Assembly (NCBI GenBank): GCA_015063985.1
Contig: SVTC01000001.1
Location: forward strand, 62,001-126,000
DNA from: Oscillospiraceae bacterium
Lineage (GTDB): Bacteria; Bacillota; Clostridia; Oscillospirales; SIG627
DNA: 64,000 nucleotides
Reading direction: 5' to 3'
Shown in pieces: positions 9,701 to 16,063 of this stretch. Within the stretch, counting starts at the first letter, position 1; every line of letters starts with the position of its first letter. The notes under the pieces are model-generated. The model made no database searches. It was given only the letters and a program-made list of their open reading frames with translations, and had not been told where the DNA came from. The position numbers were made by a program, and so were the translations under genes.

Positions 9701-9805
9701 ATCAAGGTCGTTGTAGCTCTCAAGATATACTTCTCCGTTGGGGCCGTCTCCGAGCTTTTTTTCCAGCTCTCGGTCTGCCCAGAAATCAGCGAGTTCGTTG
9801 TTCAT
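6776..9805 (-). CDS. Membrane PASTA kinase homologue lacking the catalytic Asp (probable pseudokinase receptor)
   Basis: 1009 aa. Residues 12-250 have a Hanks-type kinase fold: Gly loop GDGPNGEVY (19-27), Lys43, and catalytic loop HRGIKPSN (156-163), where the HRD Asp is Gly158; Lys160 and Asn163 remain; DFG is replaced by D176-P-A; APE is at 191-193. A membrane helix spans about 279-306, preceded by a basic stretch. Outside: PASTA repeat (about 330-392), bacterial Ig-like 2 domain (400-480), second PASTA (484-545), second Ig-like (555-635), two InlB-type Flg_new repeats (640-790), then a Trp/Tyr-rich unknown C-terminus. PASTA kinases sense peptidoglycan; here phosphotransfer is probably lost, so a scaffold or regulatory role is inferred. 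No partner phosphatase is adjacent. Ribosome site AAAGGAAAG precedes the ATG; a large inverted repeat sits in the leader. Confidence 0.88.
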   Translation of the reverse strand: MNNELADFWADRELEKKLGDGPNGEVYLESYNDLDEKRYCAAKIIRIPGELHSLEKLEKERPEDITPESWLHRVASEIGHKLNKVKQMRGSGNVAFLEDYKIIKKKEGYVIYIRTELLTSAQEYISTGAKNKETAIKFCIQLSDAAAQYEKAGILHRGIKPSNVFVDNNGNFKLADPAFYKLGINNEEFAAPEEKDSPAGSVSGEIYSICACTMKLFEPSGKLLAICQKGTNPDPQKRFKSIDSFQKALMKADQDSMLAVYEPGTPTVISQEKKKRSRLALIGMFILGAALVACAVLYARLALLFFTNTPPGMNNGDDREQISITVENNRYQMPDLVGKKADKALQALSDAGIKANLIFVLDSQKNGLVIKQNLPPLTNASTSEAVWLLAGCNDPANVTDRIESISFSHATVSLKQGESQALSFTTDSAEPPLNTLIWSSSDDNVVSCKNGTIDAKTKGEATVTVKDITGFASASIKITVTDPSVQVPDVMGMTEDTAEEYLIRNGFTVKFQYEYSENEIYTVINQDPPANTALAEGAEVTLTISMGTKDEDHIPVTGIELNVESVELNGGESFQLKATVYPEDATNKTVSWLTSDRNVVSISSDGELYAKSNGVATIRAITADGSKVAYCTVTVKTFTYTVVYDANGGDGTMEPSTHIYGIAKKLNDCGFTMNGATFAGWSPDPKAKEPKFINMQTVGDLTKEDGATVTLYAIWHPLSYYVTCDPRGGTVSNDMLSVTYGSSFGELETPVREGWEFDGWYSNPENGILITSASIVNMDTPSTIYAHWKKLSDFVEESRLPQGAEVVNSHFSYTLTQQRIVSTKQNLPGWSLVSEGLGWLPISTQTVSGVVFNEGFDSSNSLYSKYKADIPEQSQGYTEKISYDKETVDGYIYFHWTEAPKGTVGSYPVSDTKTSALTNFSAFESKTPLPTQDNSGQSNNGLFYANRKFSPDTSWWWYRLPIRTVTYTVSQWSYVYTYNVVTTETSDTDPTGTENVSDVVKMVQYYIYG

Positions 9806-9828
9806 TTTACTTTCCTTTTAATTTGTAC

Positions 9829-9864
9829 CTGTGGAAAACTTAAAAGTTTTTAAGTTTTCCACAG
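9829..9864. repeat. Perfect 17-bp inverted repeat in the pseudokinase leader
   Basis: Arms 9829-9845 and 9848-9864 are perfectly complementary with a 2-nt centre, starting 24 nt upstream of the start codon at 9805. Each arm contains TTTTCCACA/TGTGGAAAA, close to a DnaA-box variant. No T-run follows, so it is not a standard terminator. It could be an operator or an mRNA hairpin near the ribosome site. Confidence 0.85.
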
Positions 9865-10000
9865 CCCTATGGCACTTTTTGATTTTTAAAGCTTGTTTTT
9901 TAATTGAAAATCGGGGAAAAACATAGAAAAAATAAGATTTTGCTTAAATTTGAGGTGTTTTTCGCGTCCGAAAAAAGTTTTTTTGCGTTATTTGAGGTTT

Positions 10001-10028
10001 AAAATAGCAGATCTTGACGTTTTGACAA
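10001..10028 (-). promoter_or_regulatory. Possible promoter of the pseudokinase gene
   Basis: Minus strand TTGTCA-N16-TATTTT, about 195 nt upstream of the start codon. Its -35 overlaps the -35 of the divergent promoter at 10022. A weak match, so tentative. Between it and the gene there is only AT-rich leader and the inverted repeat; I see no gene. Confidence 0.35.
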
Positions 10029-10062
10029 ATCTTAGTTTACATAACTAATAATTATTGTAAAC
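10022..10062 (+). promoter_or_regulatory. Promoter with overlapping inverted repeat
   Basis: TTGACA (10022-10027), N18, TAATAA. An inverted repeat GTTTACA/TGTAAAC with 14 nt between arms (10035-10041, 10056-10062) brackets the -10 region. The minus-strand reading at 10021-10029 (TTTGTCAAA) resembles a Spo0A box. Confidence 0.5.
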
Positions 10063-10109
10063 CGACACTGTGCACCTTGTATATTTTGCGTGTTTGATGT
10101 CCTTTGAAA

Positions 10110-10445
10110 ATGCACTTTAATAAACTCTTTAAAGGGTGTAAAATATATACGCCGGTAAAGAAATTAAAGGATGAAGAGCTTATGAAGAGTATACAGTGTC
10201 TTGGCGGCGTTGTCGCCGTCAGAAAAACCTTGTCGAATAATATCACCTATTGCCTTGTGAGAAGTATTGCGCAAACAGAAGAAATGAGCGGGGAATGCTT
10301 TTCCCTTGCGGCGTGGAAGGATGACAGCGTGGCTTTTTACTTCGACGTGTGCCGTGATCTCAAAGCGGCTTTCGCTTTGTTTGAAAAGCTCGCCGATGCT
10401 CAGATCAGTCCCGCATTTTTGGGGGAGGTTCTTGAGGAGCTTTGA
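10110..10445 (+). CDS. Small protein of unknown function (possibly DUF6514-like)
   Basis: Up to 111 aa from the ATG at 10110; that ATG has no clear ribosome site, and the in-frame ATG at 10182 with AAAGG upstream (giving 87 aa) may be the true start. No signal peptide or membrane segment. The C-terminal half, a beta-rich section followed by a helix and ending in SPAFLGEVLEEL, is reminiscent of the DUF6514 family of small Clostridia proteins, but I hold this loosely. It has its own promoter and is divergent from the pseudokinase gene. Confidence 0.5.
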   Translation: MHFNKLFKGCKIYTPVKKLKDEELMKSIQCLGGVVAVRKTLSNNITYCLVRSIAQTEEMSGECFSLAAWKDDSVAFYFDVCRDLKAAFALFEKLADAQISPAFLGEVLEEL

Positions 10446-10708
10446 ATACAATACTCCGAGCTTACAATATCTCATTATCATTATAACAAATTTCGGGAAG
10501 CTTTTCAATAGGAAAAGTAATATTTAGTTTTCAAATTTAGTGTTCCGAGGAGAAAGATGTATATAATGCAAAAAAATAACGGCGGACTCAATAAGCCCGC
10601 CGTTTGCCCGACTACCCTTTTATTATAACACACTGTTTTGTGAAATGCAATAGCTTTTAACAAAATTATATGAAAAAAATATTCGCAGATCTTTGTGAAT
10701 TTTGCGAA
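10446..10708. other. Intergenic stretch with one hairpin, no gene seen
   Basis: AT-rich. It contains the hairpin at 10577-10603 and, just before the next promoter, TTCGCA...TGCGAA arms (10682-10708) and an 11-mer AGATCTTTGTG also found at 1518-1528 next to the ABC operator. No convincing coding ORF on either strand. Confidence 0.6.
10577..10603 (-). terminator. Hairpin with terminator shape on the minus strand
   Basis: 8-bp perfect stem AACGGCGG/CCGCCGTT; the T-run (ATTTTTTT) follows on the minus strand only. No minus-strand gene lies upstream, so it may end antisense transcription or serve imperfectly for the plus-strand gene ending at 10445. Confidence 0.5.
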
Positions 10709-10737
10709 TTTACAACATGGCATTTGTGTGTTATCAT
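10709..10737 (+). promoter_or_regulatory. Promoter of the micro-ORF cassette
   Basis: TTTACA-N17-TATCAT. The leader to the first micro-ORF is about 85 nt and contains a small CGGAC/GTCCG hairpin. Confidence 0.55.
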
Positions 10738-10828
10738 ATAGGTGCAAAGGATAAGAGACACGGACACTCGAAGGAAGTAGTCCGAAAGAATGGATCCCGA
10801 CATACAGTGTTAAAGGAGGCTGACTAAA

Positions 10829-10873
10829 ATGATTTCAGATACTCCGCCTGCTGTGGCAAAAAGAATTGATTAG
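10829..10873 (+). CDS. Micro-ORF 1 of tandem peptide cassette (14 aa, truncated or frameshifted copy)
   Basis: Encodes MISDTPPAVAKRID, with AAGGAGG 9 nt upstream. Aligned with micro-ORFs 2 and 3, this copy reaches a TAG where they read Thr codons, and a 1-nt deletion lies further on, although the downstream DNA (including GATCCCGCGAGGATAAGCGG) stays nearly identical to unit 2. It is either a decayed copy or a genuinely shorter peptide. Confidence 0.4.
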   Translation: MISDTPPAVAKRID

Positions 10874-10976
10874 GAAGGAGTGAGTCCAAAGAACAGTTTG
10901 ATTTGATCCCGCGAGGATAAGCGGACAGATTTTGTAAGAATTGGTTTTTGTTAGACTATGAAGGAGGCTGATTCCA

Positions 10977-11069
10977 ATGGTTTCAGAAGTACCGCCCGCT
11001 GCGGTTGCTAAAATCAATACGGAAGGGAATGAGTCCAAAGAACAGTTTAATTTGATCCCGCGAGGATAA
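10977..11069 (+). CDS. Micro-ORF 2 of tandem peptide cassette (30 aa)
   Basis: Begins MVSEVPPAAVAKINTEG and ends NLIPRG; AAGGAGG precedes the ATG by 9 nt. No Cys, no signal peptide and no hydrophobic core, so it is not an obvious secreted signal or lanthipeptide. Compared with micro-ORF 3, the first 22 codons differ by three synonymous changes and three mostly conservative replacements (V/M, V/I, A/T), consistent with coding constraint. No family recognised. Confidence 0.55.
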   Translation: MVSEVPPAAVAKINTEGNESKEQFNLIPRG

Positions 11070-11132
11070 GCGGACAGATTTTTGTAAGAATGAGTTTTAT
11101 ACGGTGTCAATGAGAAAAGGAGGCTGATTCCA

Positions 11133-11231
11133 ATGGTTTCAGAAATGCCGCCCGCGGCTATTACTAAAATCAATACAGAAGGGAATGAGTCCAAAGAAAT
11201 ACTTAGCTTGACCCTCGGATATGAGGAGTAA
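11133..11231 (+). CDS. Micro-ORF 3 of tandem peptide cassette (32 aa)
   Basis: Begins MVSEMPPAAITKINTEG and shares residues up to ESKE with micro-ORF 2, but has a different C-terminus (ILSLTLGYEE). AAAGGAGG lies 9 nt before the ATG. It is the last unit before a strong terminator at 11295. Conserved head with variable tail is the pattern of peptide paralogues under diversification. Confidence 0.55.
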   Translation: MVSEMPPAAITKINTEGNESKEILSLTLGYEE

Positions 11232-11294
11232 CGGAAGTTTTTTCACTGATTTTGACAAACGTACTTTTAAATAGAAAAACACTTTAAATTACAT

Positions 11295-11331
11295 GCTCCG
11301 TTTTCTGAAATGGAAACGGAGCTCTTTTTTT
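11295..11331 (+). terminator. Terminator of the micro-ORF cassette
   Basis: 9-bp perfect stem GCTCCGTTT/AAACGGAGC followed by a long T-run. Confidence 0.85.
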
Positions 11332-11364
11332 GTCAACAACAATAAAAAAATGTCGTTTTTTCTC

Positions 11365-11393
11365 TTGACAATTAATGAAGGATTTGATAACAT
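11365..11393 (+). promoter_or_regulatory. Promoter of the AbrB-type regulator
   Basis: TTGACA-N17-TAACAT, 32 nt before the start codon. Confidence 0.65.
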
Positions 11394-11424
11394 TGTAGTG
11401 ATAAAAGAAGAAAAGAGAGAAAAA

Positions 11425-11664
11425 ATGGAATCGAAATCAAGAATCAAGCAAATAGATGAGCTGGGCAGAATAGTTATACCAAAGGATATCAGAAAGAATT
11501 TGGGAATACTTCCCGGAGACGAGCTGGAGATATCTCTTTCCGGAGAGGATATTATAATAAAAAAGACACTCAACCGTTGCGCATTTTGCAATGCATCCCA
11601 AGAGCTTATTCAATATAAAAACGCATATATCTGTAAAGCGTGTCTTGGCGAGATAGTAAAATAA
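11425..11664 (+). CDS. AbrB/SpoVT-type transcriptional regulator with C-terminal zinc ribbon
   Basis: 79 aa from the ATG at 11425, preceded by AGAGAG. Residues 3-50 form a swapped-hairpin AbrB DNA-binding domain (IDELGRIVIPKDIRKNLGI...PGDELEI). The C-terminus carries CAFC...CKAC, a likely zinc site seen in many Clostridia AbrB proteins. Such proteins are transition-state or sporulation regulators that bind AT-rich DNA as dimers or tetramers. It has its own promoter and lies directly downstream of the micro-ORF cassette, which it may control; that link is inference. Confidence 0.9.
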   Translation: MESKSRIKQIDELGRIVIPKDIRKNLGILPGDELEISLSGEDIIIKKTLNRCAFCNASQELIQYKNAYICKACLGEIVK

Positions 11665-11670
11665 CAATAA

Positions 11671-11696
11671 AAGCCCTTCCCGACGGGGAAGGGCTT
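11671..11696. terminator. Hairpin between convergent abrB-type gene and tsf
   Basis: 11-bp perfect stem AAGCCCTTCCC/GGGAAGGGCTT, 7 nt after the regulator stop; the better T-run is on the minus side. Confidence 0.7.
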
Positions 11697-11707
11697 TAGC
11701 TTTGAAA

Positions 11708-11737
11708 AAGATCCCTGCGGTGCTCCGCAGGGATCTT
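11708..11737 (-). terminator. Terminator of rpsB-tsf
   Basis: 13-bp stem (AAGATCCCTGCGG / CCGCAGGGATCTT) with TTTTT on the minus side, just after the tsf stop. Confidence 0.85.
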
Positions 11738-11742
11738 TGGGA

Positions 11743-12660
11743 TTATTTGTTGGTGAGCTTTGCGATCTCTTCTGCAAAGTTCTCGTTTTTCTTCTCGAGA
11801 CCCTCGCCCTTCTCGAAACGGACGAAAGCTACGGGCTTAACCTCGCAACCGATCTCCTTGGAAACGCCTTCAAGGTACTTGGCAACACTTATGTTGTCTT
11901 CCTTAACGTATTCCTGGAGCATAAGGCAGTTGCTGTTGAAGAACTTGTTGATCTTACCGGAAACCATCTTCTCAATAACCTGAGCGGGCTTCTTTGCGTT
12001 AGCCTCGTCGTTCTGGATCTGAGCGGCGATAACTTCCTTCTCGGACTCAACTACACTTGCGGGAACACTGTCCTTATCAAGGTAGCTGGGATTCATGGAA
12101 GCGACCTGAAGAGCAACGTTCTTTGCTGCTTCTGCAAACTTGGGATCGTCGCAGGATGCGCTCATCTTAACGATAACGCCGATGGAGCCCTTGCCGTGAA
12201 CGTAGGTGCTTACGGGACCGTCAACGATCTGGAAACGACGGATGTTGATGTTTTCACCAACGGTGAAGATCTTATTCTTAACTGCCTCTTCAACGTTCAT
12301 AGAACCGTCGAAGTCTGTTGCAAGAAGCTCCTCAAGGCTTGCGGGGCTCTTCTTGAGAATAACCTCAAGAAGCTCCTTAACAAAGGAGGAGAACTTCTCG
12401 TTCTTTGCTGCAAAGTCGCTCTCGGTATTGACCTCGATGATAGCTGCGCGGTTGCACTCGCTGCAGTACATAATGTCAACAACACCTTCAGCGGCAATTC
12501 TGGTGGACTTCTTTGCTGCTACTGCGATTCCTCTTTCGCGAAGGATCTTGATAGCCTCTTCCTCGTTGCCGTTTGCCTCAACGAGAGCCTTTTTGCATTC
12601 CATCATACCAACGCCTGTCTTCTGTCTCAGGCTCTGTACGTCTTTTGCTGTGATATTCAT
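11743..12660 (-). CDS. tsf: Translation elongation factor Ts
   Basis: 305 aa from the ATG at 12660 (GAGAGGA upstream); a longer in-frame start overlapping rpsB has no support. EF-Ts is the guanine nucleotide exchange factor for EF-Tu. N-terminal UBA-like domain ITAKDVQSLRQKTGVGMMECKKAL, then AIKILRERGIAVAAKKSTRIAAEG, both hallmark segments, followed by the dimerisation and core domains with TDFA. Co-transcribed with rpsB 28 nt upstream, the standard bacterial order. Confidence 0.97.
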   Translation of the reverse strand: MNITAKDVQSLRQKTGVGMMECKKALVEANGNEEEAIKILRERGIAVAAKKSTRIAAEGVVDIMYCSECNRAAIIEVNTESDFAAKNEKFSSFVKELLEVILKKSPASLEELLATDFDGSMNVEEAVKNKIFTVGENINIRRFQIVDGPVSTYVHGKGSIGVIVKMSASCDDPKFAEAAKNVALQVASMNPSYLDKDSVPASVVESEKEVIAAQIQNDEANAKKPAQVIEKMVSGKINKFFNSNCLMLQEYVKEDNISVAKYLEGVSKEIGCEVKPVAFVRFEKGEGLEKKNENFAEEIAKLTNK

Positions 12661-12688
12661 TGGAATATTCCTCTCTATAGTAGTATTT

Positions 12689-13456
12689 TTACTGAGCGTC
12701 GTTAACTTCTGCAACGACCTCTGCAGCCTCTGCTGCTGCAGCTTCCTCGGAGGTCTCTACCTCTGCGGTCTGCTCGCCTTCCTTGCCCTCGATCATAGCG
12801 TCGGCCATTACGGAGACGATAAGACGGATCGCGCGGATAGCGTCATCGTTACCGGGAATTACGTAGTCAACCTCATCGGGATCGCAGTTGGTATCAACGA
12901 TAGCAACGATCGGAATACCGAGCTTCTGAGCTTCTGCAACTGCATTTCTCTCCTTCTTGGGGTCAACGATGAATACTGCGCTGGGGAGCTCGTGCATATT
13001 CTTGATACCGCCAAGGTTCTTCTCAAGAGTGTCTCTTTCCTTCTTCAGTGCGAGAACTTCCTTCTTGGGAAGCATTTCAAAGGTGCCGTCCTCCTCAAGC
13101 TTGTGGAGGTTGTTGAGTCTTGCGATGCTCTTCTTGATGGTCTTGAAGTTGGTAAGCATACCGCCGGGCCAACGAGCATTCACAAAGTACATTCCGCATC
13201 TCTCTGCCTCTTCCTTGATGGCATCCTGAGCCTGCTTCTTTGTACCGACGAACAGAATTGTGCCGCCTTCCTGGCTGAGCTCACGAACGTAGTTGTAAGC
13301 GTCGTTGAGCTTCTTAACGGTCTTCTGCAGGTCGATGATGTAGATACCGTTTCTCTGGGTGAAGATGTACTCCGCCATTTTGGGGTTCCATCTTCTGGTC
13401 TGGTGACCGAAGTGTACTCCGGCTTCCAGAAGCTGTTTCATGCTGATTACAGACAT
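12689..13456 (-). CDS. rpsB: 30S ribosomal protein S2
   Basis: 255 aa starting [27 protein letters not shown], the classical S2 N-terminus, with [25 protein letters not shown] sequence near residue 190-210 and an acidic Ala/Glu-rich tail. AAGGAGG lies 8 nt before the ATG. S2 binds the 30S neck and helps recruit S1. First gene of rpsB-tsf. Confidence 0.98.
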   Translation of the reverse strand: MSVISMKQLLEAGVHFGHQTRRWNPKMAEYIFTQRNGIYIIDLQKTVKKLNDAYNYVRELSQEGGTILFVGTKKQAQDAIKEEAERCGMYFVNARWPGGMLTNFKTIKKSIARLNNLHKLEEDGTFEMLPKKEVLALKKERDTLEKNLGGIKNMHELPSAVFIVDPKKERNAVAEAQKLGIPIVAIVDTNCDPDEVDYVIPGNDDAIRAIRLIVSVMADAMIEGKEGEQTAEVETSEEAAAAEAAEVVAEVNDAQ

Positions 13457-13563
13457 TTTTATGTCCTCCTTTGGTTTTTACCACCACAGTCCTATGCCCA
13501 GACAGAAGAAATCTTCCGACCGCTGTAGCTCGACAGACTGTGTGTGAATTTTTTGAACGATTG

Positions 13564-13592
13564 ATTTTATCACATTATTTAATATAAGGCAA
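13564..13592 (-). promoter_or_regulatory. rpsB-tsf promoter
   Basis: Minus strand TTGCCT-N17-TAAAAT, giving a leader of about 100 nt with possible secondary structure that could serve ribosomal-protein feedback. Confidence 0.6.
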
Positions 13593-13624
13593 TAGTAAAT
13601 TCGATTGTTTACAAATTGTTTACA

Positions 13625-15496
13625 TTATTTCTTTGCCTCGAAATGCCTGATCAGGGCACGCTCCACACAAGCGGTGATAAGATCCATTCCCTCTTCGTTG
13701 GGATGCAGACAGTCGCCGTGGGTGTAGGCGCTGTTGTTCATATAGGTGATTCCGCTGTCGGCGTGGAGATTAATGAATTCAAAGCCGAAAAGCTCGCCTA
13801 CTGCCTTAAGCTCCGTATTGAACTGCTCAAGGTATTTACTGTCGGGGTCGTTCTTGCACTTGATGGAGAAGGGGCTCATAAGAAGTATCTCACTGTTGGG
13901 ATAGCGCTCCTTCATCTTGGAAAGGGCGATATAGTATGCCTGGCATACGTTCTGAGGCTCGGCAAAGCCATCCGCGGTCACAACGTCTGCGGCGGTCAGT
14001 GCGGTACCGAGATCGTGGTTTCCGTTGTAGTCGTTAGTTCCCATCCATACCAGGATAACGTCGGGCTCTGCTTTGATGGAGTTAGTCTTGGCATAATCGG
14101 TGTCGATATGGAGATTAACGCATCTTGACTGCCAGATGTTACCGTTGCCGCCCCAGATAAGCGATCCCGACCAAGCGTTGTTAACGCAAAGAGTCATTTC
14201 CGAGTCCTTGATAAGCTGGTTCCACCAGGTATCTGCAAGGTAGAGTCTTTGGGCGGGGGAGTAGTATACTGCATTTCCGCCGATGGTGGTGTTGATCTCG
14301 GTGTTATTGCTTACGTTCTGATAGGTTGTGATGGAGTCTCCCAGCAGTGAAAGGCTCTTGCCGGAAAGGTAGGATTTAAGCTTGGAAAGCTCTTCCTCCG
14401 AGAGGGGAGCGTAAAGGGAGTTCTCAACGGAGGTATTCTCCGCCTTGGAGGCATCTGTCATTTTGGGGGTTGCGTGTATCTCCATGGGAAGGAAGCATTT
14501 GAGATAGGAGGAATTGGCGCCGTTGTCCGTCATGGCAAAGAAGCCCAGCTCTCTTTGGTAAAGTGTTCTTCCGAGCTCACCGCCGTAGTGACCAAGATAA
14601 AGAGTGTCGGTTCTTGATAAAAACGCAAGAGTATATCCCTCGGGAACCTCGAGATCAAGGCCCTCCCAGGTATACCAGCAGTCCTCAAGGCTTTCCTTGA
14701 AGGTATGGGTGACGGAATTAAGGGTCTCTTTTATCTTTCCGCCTCCGCAAAGGTCCGCTTTTACAACGCTTACCGTGAAGGTGTCTCCGGGCTCGGCGGC
14801 GCTTACCGCGAACTTAAGGGTGTTGATGGTGGTGCCCTCGAAGAAGTTATAAGCAAATGCGTAGGGACCATCCTCGGAAAATAGGGATGAGCAGCCCGAA
14901 TACTTCAAGGGGAATTCATTTTCAATATCGAGACCTATAAGATTTTTGGAGGCATAGCCGGAGGAATAGACCTGAGCCTTGATCGTCAGAGCTGTGTCCG
15001 ATCCGGTGCTTGCACAAAGTGGGCCATCGGCTTTTGTGCTTGCGGAAATTACCGCGCTGTCGCCCTCGGTTCCTATTGCCAGACAGTCACCGTATTCTAC
15101 CGTAAGGTCAAGCTCGAGAAGGTTTTCGCCCTCCTTAACGTCGAAGCTCTTCCACTGTATTTGGGAATTTTCGGCATTGGAATAGGAGGCTATGCTGAGC
15201 TTTCCCGCTTTACTTGCTTCAAGACGGATGGCTTTAATAATCACTCCCGAAAAAACCGTGTCGCCGCTTAGATCGTCCTTGTAAGCATCAAGAATGAGGC
15301 TTGTTTTGGATAGATCTGCCGAGCTGTCAGCCGAAATTGACCAGCTATCGGCATAAAGCACAAGCTTTGAAAGATCGGGCTCGGTGACCTGCTCGGTGCT
15401 TGCGGGCGGAGCGGAGGTCGTTGTTTGCGATGTCGGAGCAGAGCAGGATACCGTGAGGCAAAGCACTGCAATGATCAAGCAGATCAGTTTTTTCAT
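13625..15496 (-). CDS. SGNH/GDSL hydrolase lipoprotein
   Basis: 623 aa. Lipoprotein signal peptide with lipobox LTVSC (Cys19), then a Ser/Thr-rich linker. Residues about 40-360 are a beta-rich region of unknown type, perhaps carbohydrate-binding. The C-terminal third is an SGNH hydrolase: block I LLGDSIT near residue 385, block III GTND near 485, and block V with the catalytic Asp and His (DCLHPNEEG) near 597. Such enzymes deacetylate polysaccharides or cleave esters. It is probably anchored on the outer face of the membrane. GAAGGAG precedes the ATG. Promoter not obvious; it follows the terminator of the zinc-ribbon gene. Confidence 0.85.
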   Translation of the reverse strand: MKKLICLIIAVLCLTVSCSAPTSQTTTSAPPASTEQVTEPDLSKLVLYADSWSISADSSADLSKTSLILDAYKDDLSGDTVFSGVIIKAIRLEASKAGKLSIASYSNAENSQIQWKSFDVKEGENLLELDLTVEYGDCLAIGTEGDSAVISASTKADGPLCASTGSDTALTIKAQVYSSGYASKNLIGLDIENEFPLKYSGCSSLFSEDGPYAFAYNFFEGTTINTLKFAVSAAEPGDTFTVSVVKADLCGGGKIKETLNSVTHTFKESLEDCWYTWEGLDLEVPEGYTLAFLSRTDTLYLGHYGGELGRTLYQRELGFFAMTDNGANSSYLKCFLPMEIHATPKMTDASKAENTSVENSLYAPLSEEELSKLKSYLSGKSLSLLGDSITTYQNVSNNTEINTTIGGNAVYYSPAQRLYLADTWWNQLIKDSEMTLCVNNAWSGSLIWGGNGNIWQSRCVNLHIDTDYAKTNSIKAEPDVILVWMGTNDYNGNHDLGTALTAADVVTADGFAEPQNVCQAYYIALSKMKERYPNSEILLMSPFSIKCKNDPDSKYLEQFNTELKAVGELFGFEFINLHADSGITYMNNSAYTHGDCLHPNEEGMDLITACVERALIRHFEAKK

Positions 15497-15541
15497 AGTG
15501 ATTCTCCTTCTTTATATATAAAATTGATAACAAAAACAAAA

Positions 15542-15571
15542 GGCACGGCTTTGCGAATGCAAAACCGTGCC
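15542..15571 (-). terminator. Terminator after the zinc-ribbon gene
   Basis: 13-bp stem with one mismatch (GGCACGGCTTTGC / GCAAAACCGTGCC) followed on the minus side by a T-rich run. Confidence 0.85.
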
Positions 15572-15624
15572 GTCAGACAGAAACTAATTTATAAAATCAA
15601 ATTCCCATCCTTGCCTTGCCTGAC

Positions 15625-15906
15625 TCAGTCCTGCTGAGCTTTGATGGCAGCAAAGCACTCGCTGCAATATACGGGCTGGTCGTTCTTGGGCTCGAAAGGA
15701 ACTTTTGCTTCCTTGCCGCAATTTGCGCATACTGTGGTAAACAATTCTCTGGGAGCCTTGCCTGCACGCTTCTTAGCGTCTCTGCAAGCCTTGCATCTCT
15801 GGGGATCGTTCTGGAAGCCCTTCTCAGCGAAAAACTCCTGCTCTCCTGCAGTGAAGATGAATTCTTCTCCGCATTCCTTGCATACCAATGTCTTGTCTTG
15901 ATACAT
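15625..15906 (-). CDS. Small double zinc-ribbon protein
   Basis: 93 aa with four CxxC pairs: CKEC, CKAC, CANC and CSEC, arranged as two treble-clef/zinc-ribbon modules. It matches the small 'probable zinc-binding domain' proteins common in Firmicutes, of unknown function, possibly nucleic acid binding. It is the last gene of a minus-strand unit behind the sigma factor gene, with a tRNA-like element between them. Confidence 0.8.
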   Translation of the reverse strand: MYQDKTLVCKECGEEFIFTAGEQEFFAEKGFQNDPQRCKACRDAKKRAGKAPRELFTTVCANCGKEAKVPFEPKNDQPVYCSECFAAIKAQQD

Positions 15907-15943
15907 TTGCCTTTACCTCGCTTGGTTAAAAGAATAAATATTT

Positions 15944-16008
15944 TATCCGCGGACGGATTTGCACCGCCACCTATGCCGTTGCATCGCTCTCTTTGAGCTA
16001 CACGGATA
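15944..16008 (-). ncRNA. tRNA-like element with no anticodon loop
   Basis: Read on the minus strand: 7-bp acceptor-like stem TATCCGT/GCGGATA, GT spacer, 4-bp D-like hairpin (AGCTC...GAGC, 5-nt loop), a short 4-bp hairpin ATGC/GCAT with only a 4-nt loop in the anticodon position, then a 5-bp T-like arm with 7-nt loop TGCAAAT. Total 65 nt, no encoded CCA. It lies between the sigma factor stop and the zinc-ribbon start. It cannot be a working decoding tRNA. Either a tRNA remnant or a structured mRNA element. Confidence 0.5.
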
Positions 16009-16063
16009 CATAAGCTGATTACACTGACTGACTGCTCAGACTCAGGATAAAGATGAATCAAGG

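Larger units (their letters stand above)
10812..11231 (+). repeat. Three tandem ~150-bp units
   Basis: Units begin at the AAAGGAGGCTGA motif at about 10812, 10961 and 11116 (spacing 148-156 bp). Similarity covers the ribosome site, start codon, coding head, and for units 1 and 2 also a 3' block ending GATAAGCGGACAGATTT. Confidence 0.85.

Noticed and set aside
9829..9864. Replication origin or DnaA-box cluster
   Set aside because: Only two imperfect boxes, forming one palindrome; no dnaA/dnaN or AT-rich unwinding region.
10835..11194. 119-aa minus-strand ORF across the micro-ORF repeats
   Set aside because: Needs a TTG start without ribosome site and simply reads the repeats backwards. The minus-strand terminator-like hairpin at 10577 leaves slight doubt.
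15944..16008. Functional tRNA gene
   Set aside because: 65 nt is too short and there is no anticodon loop; kept only as a tRNA-like element.
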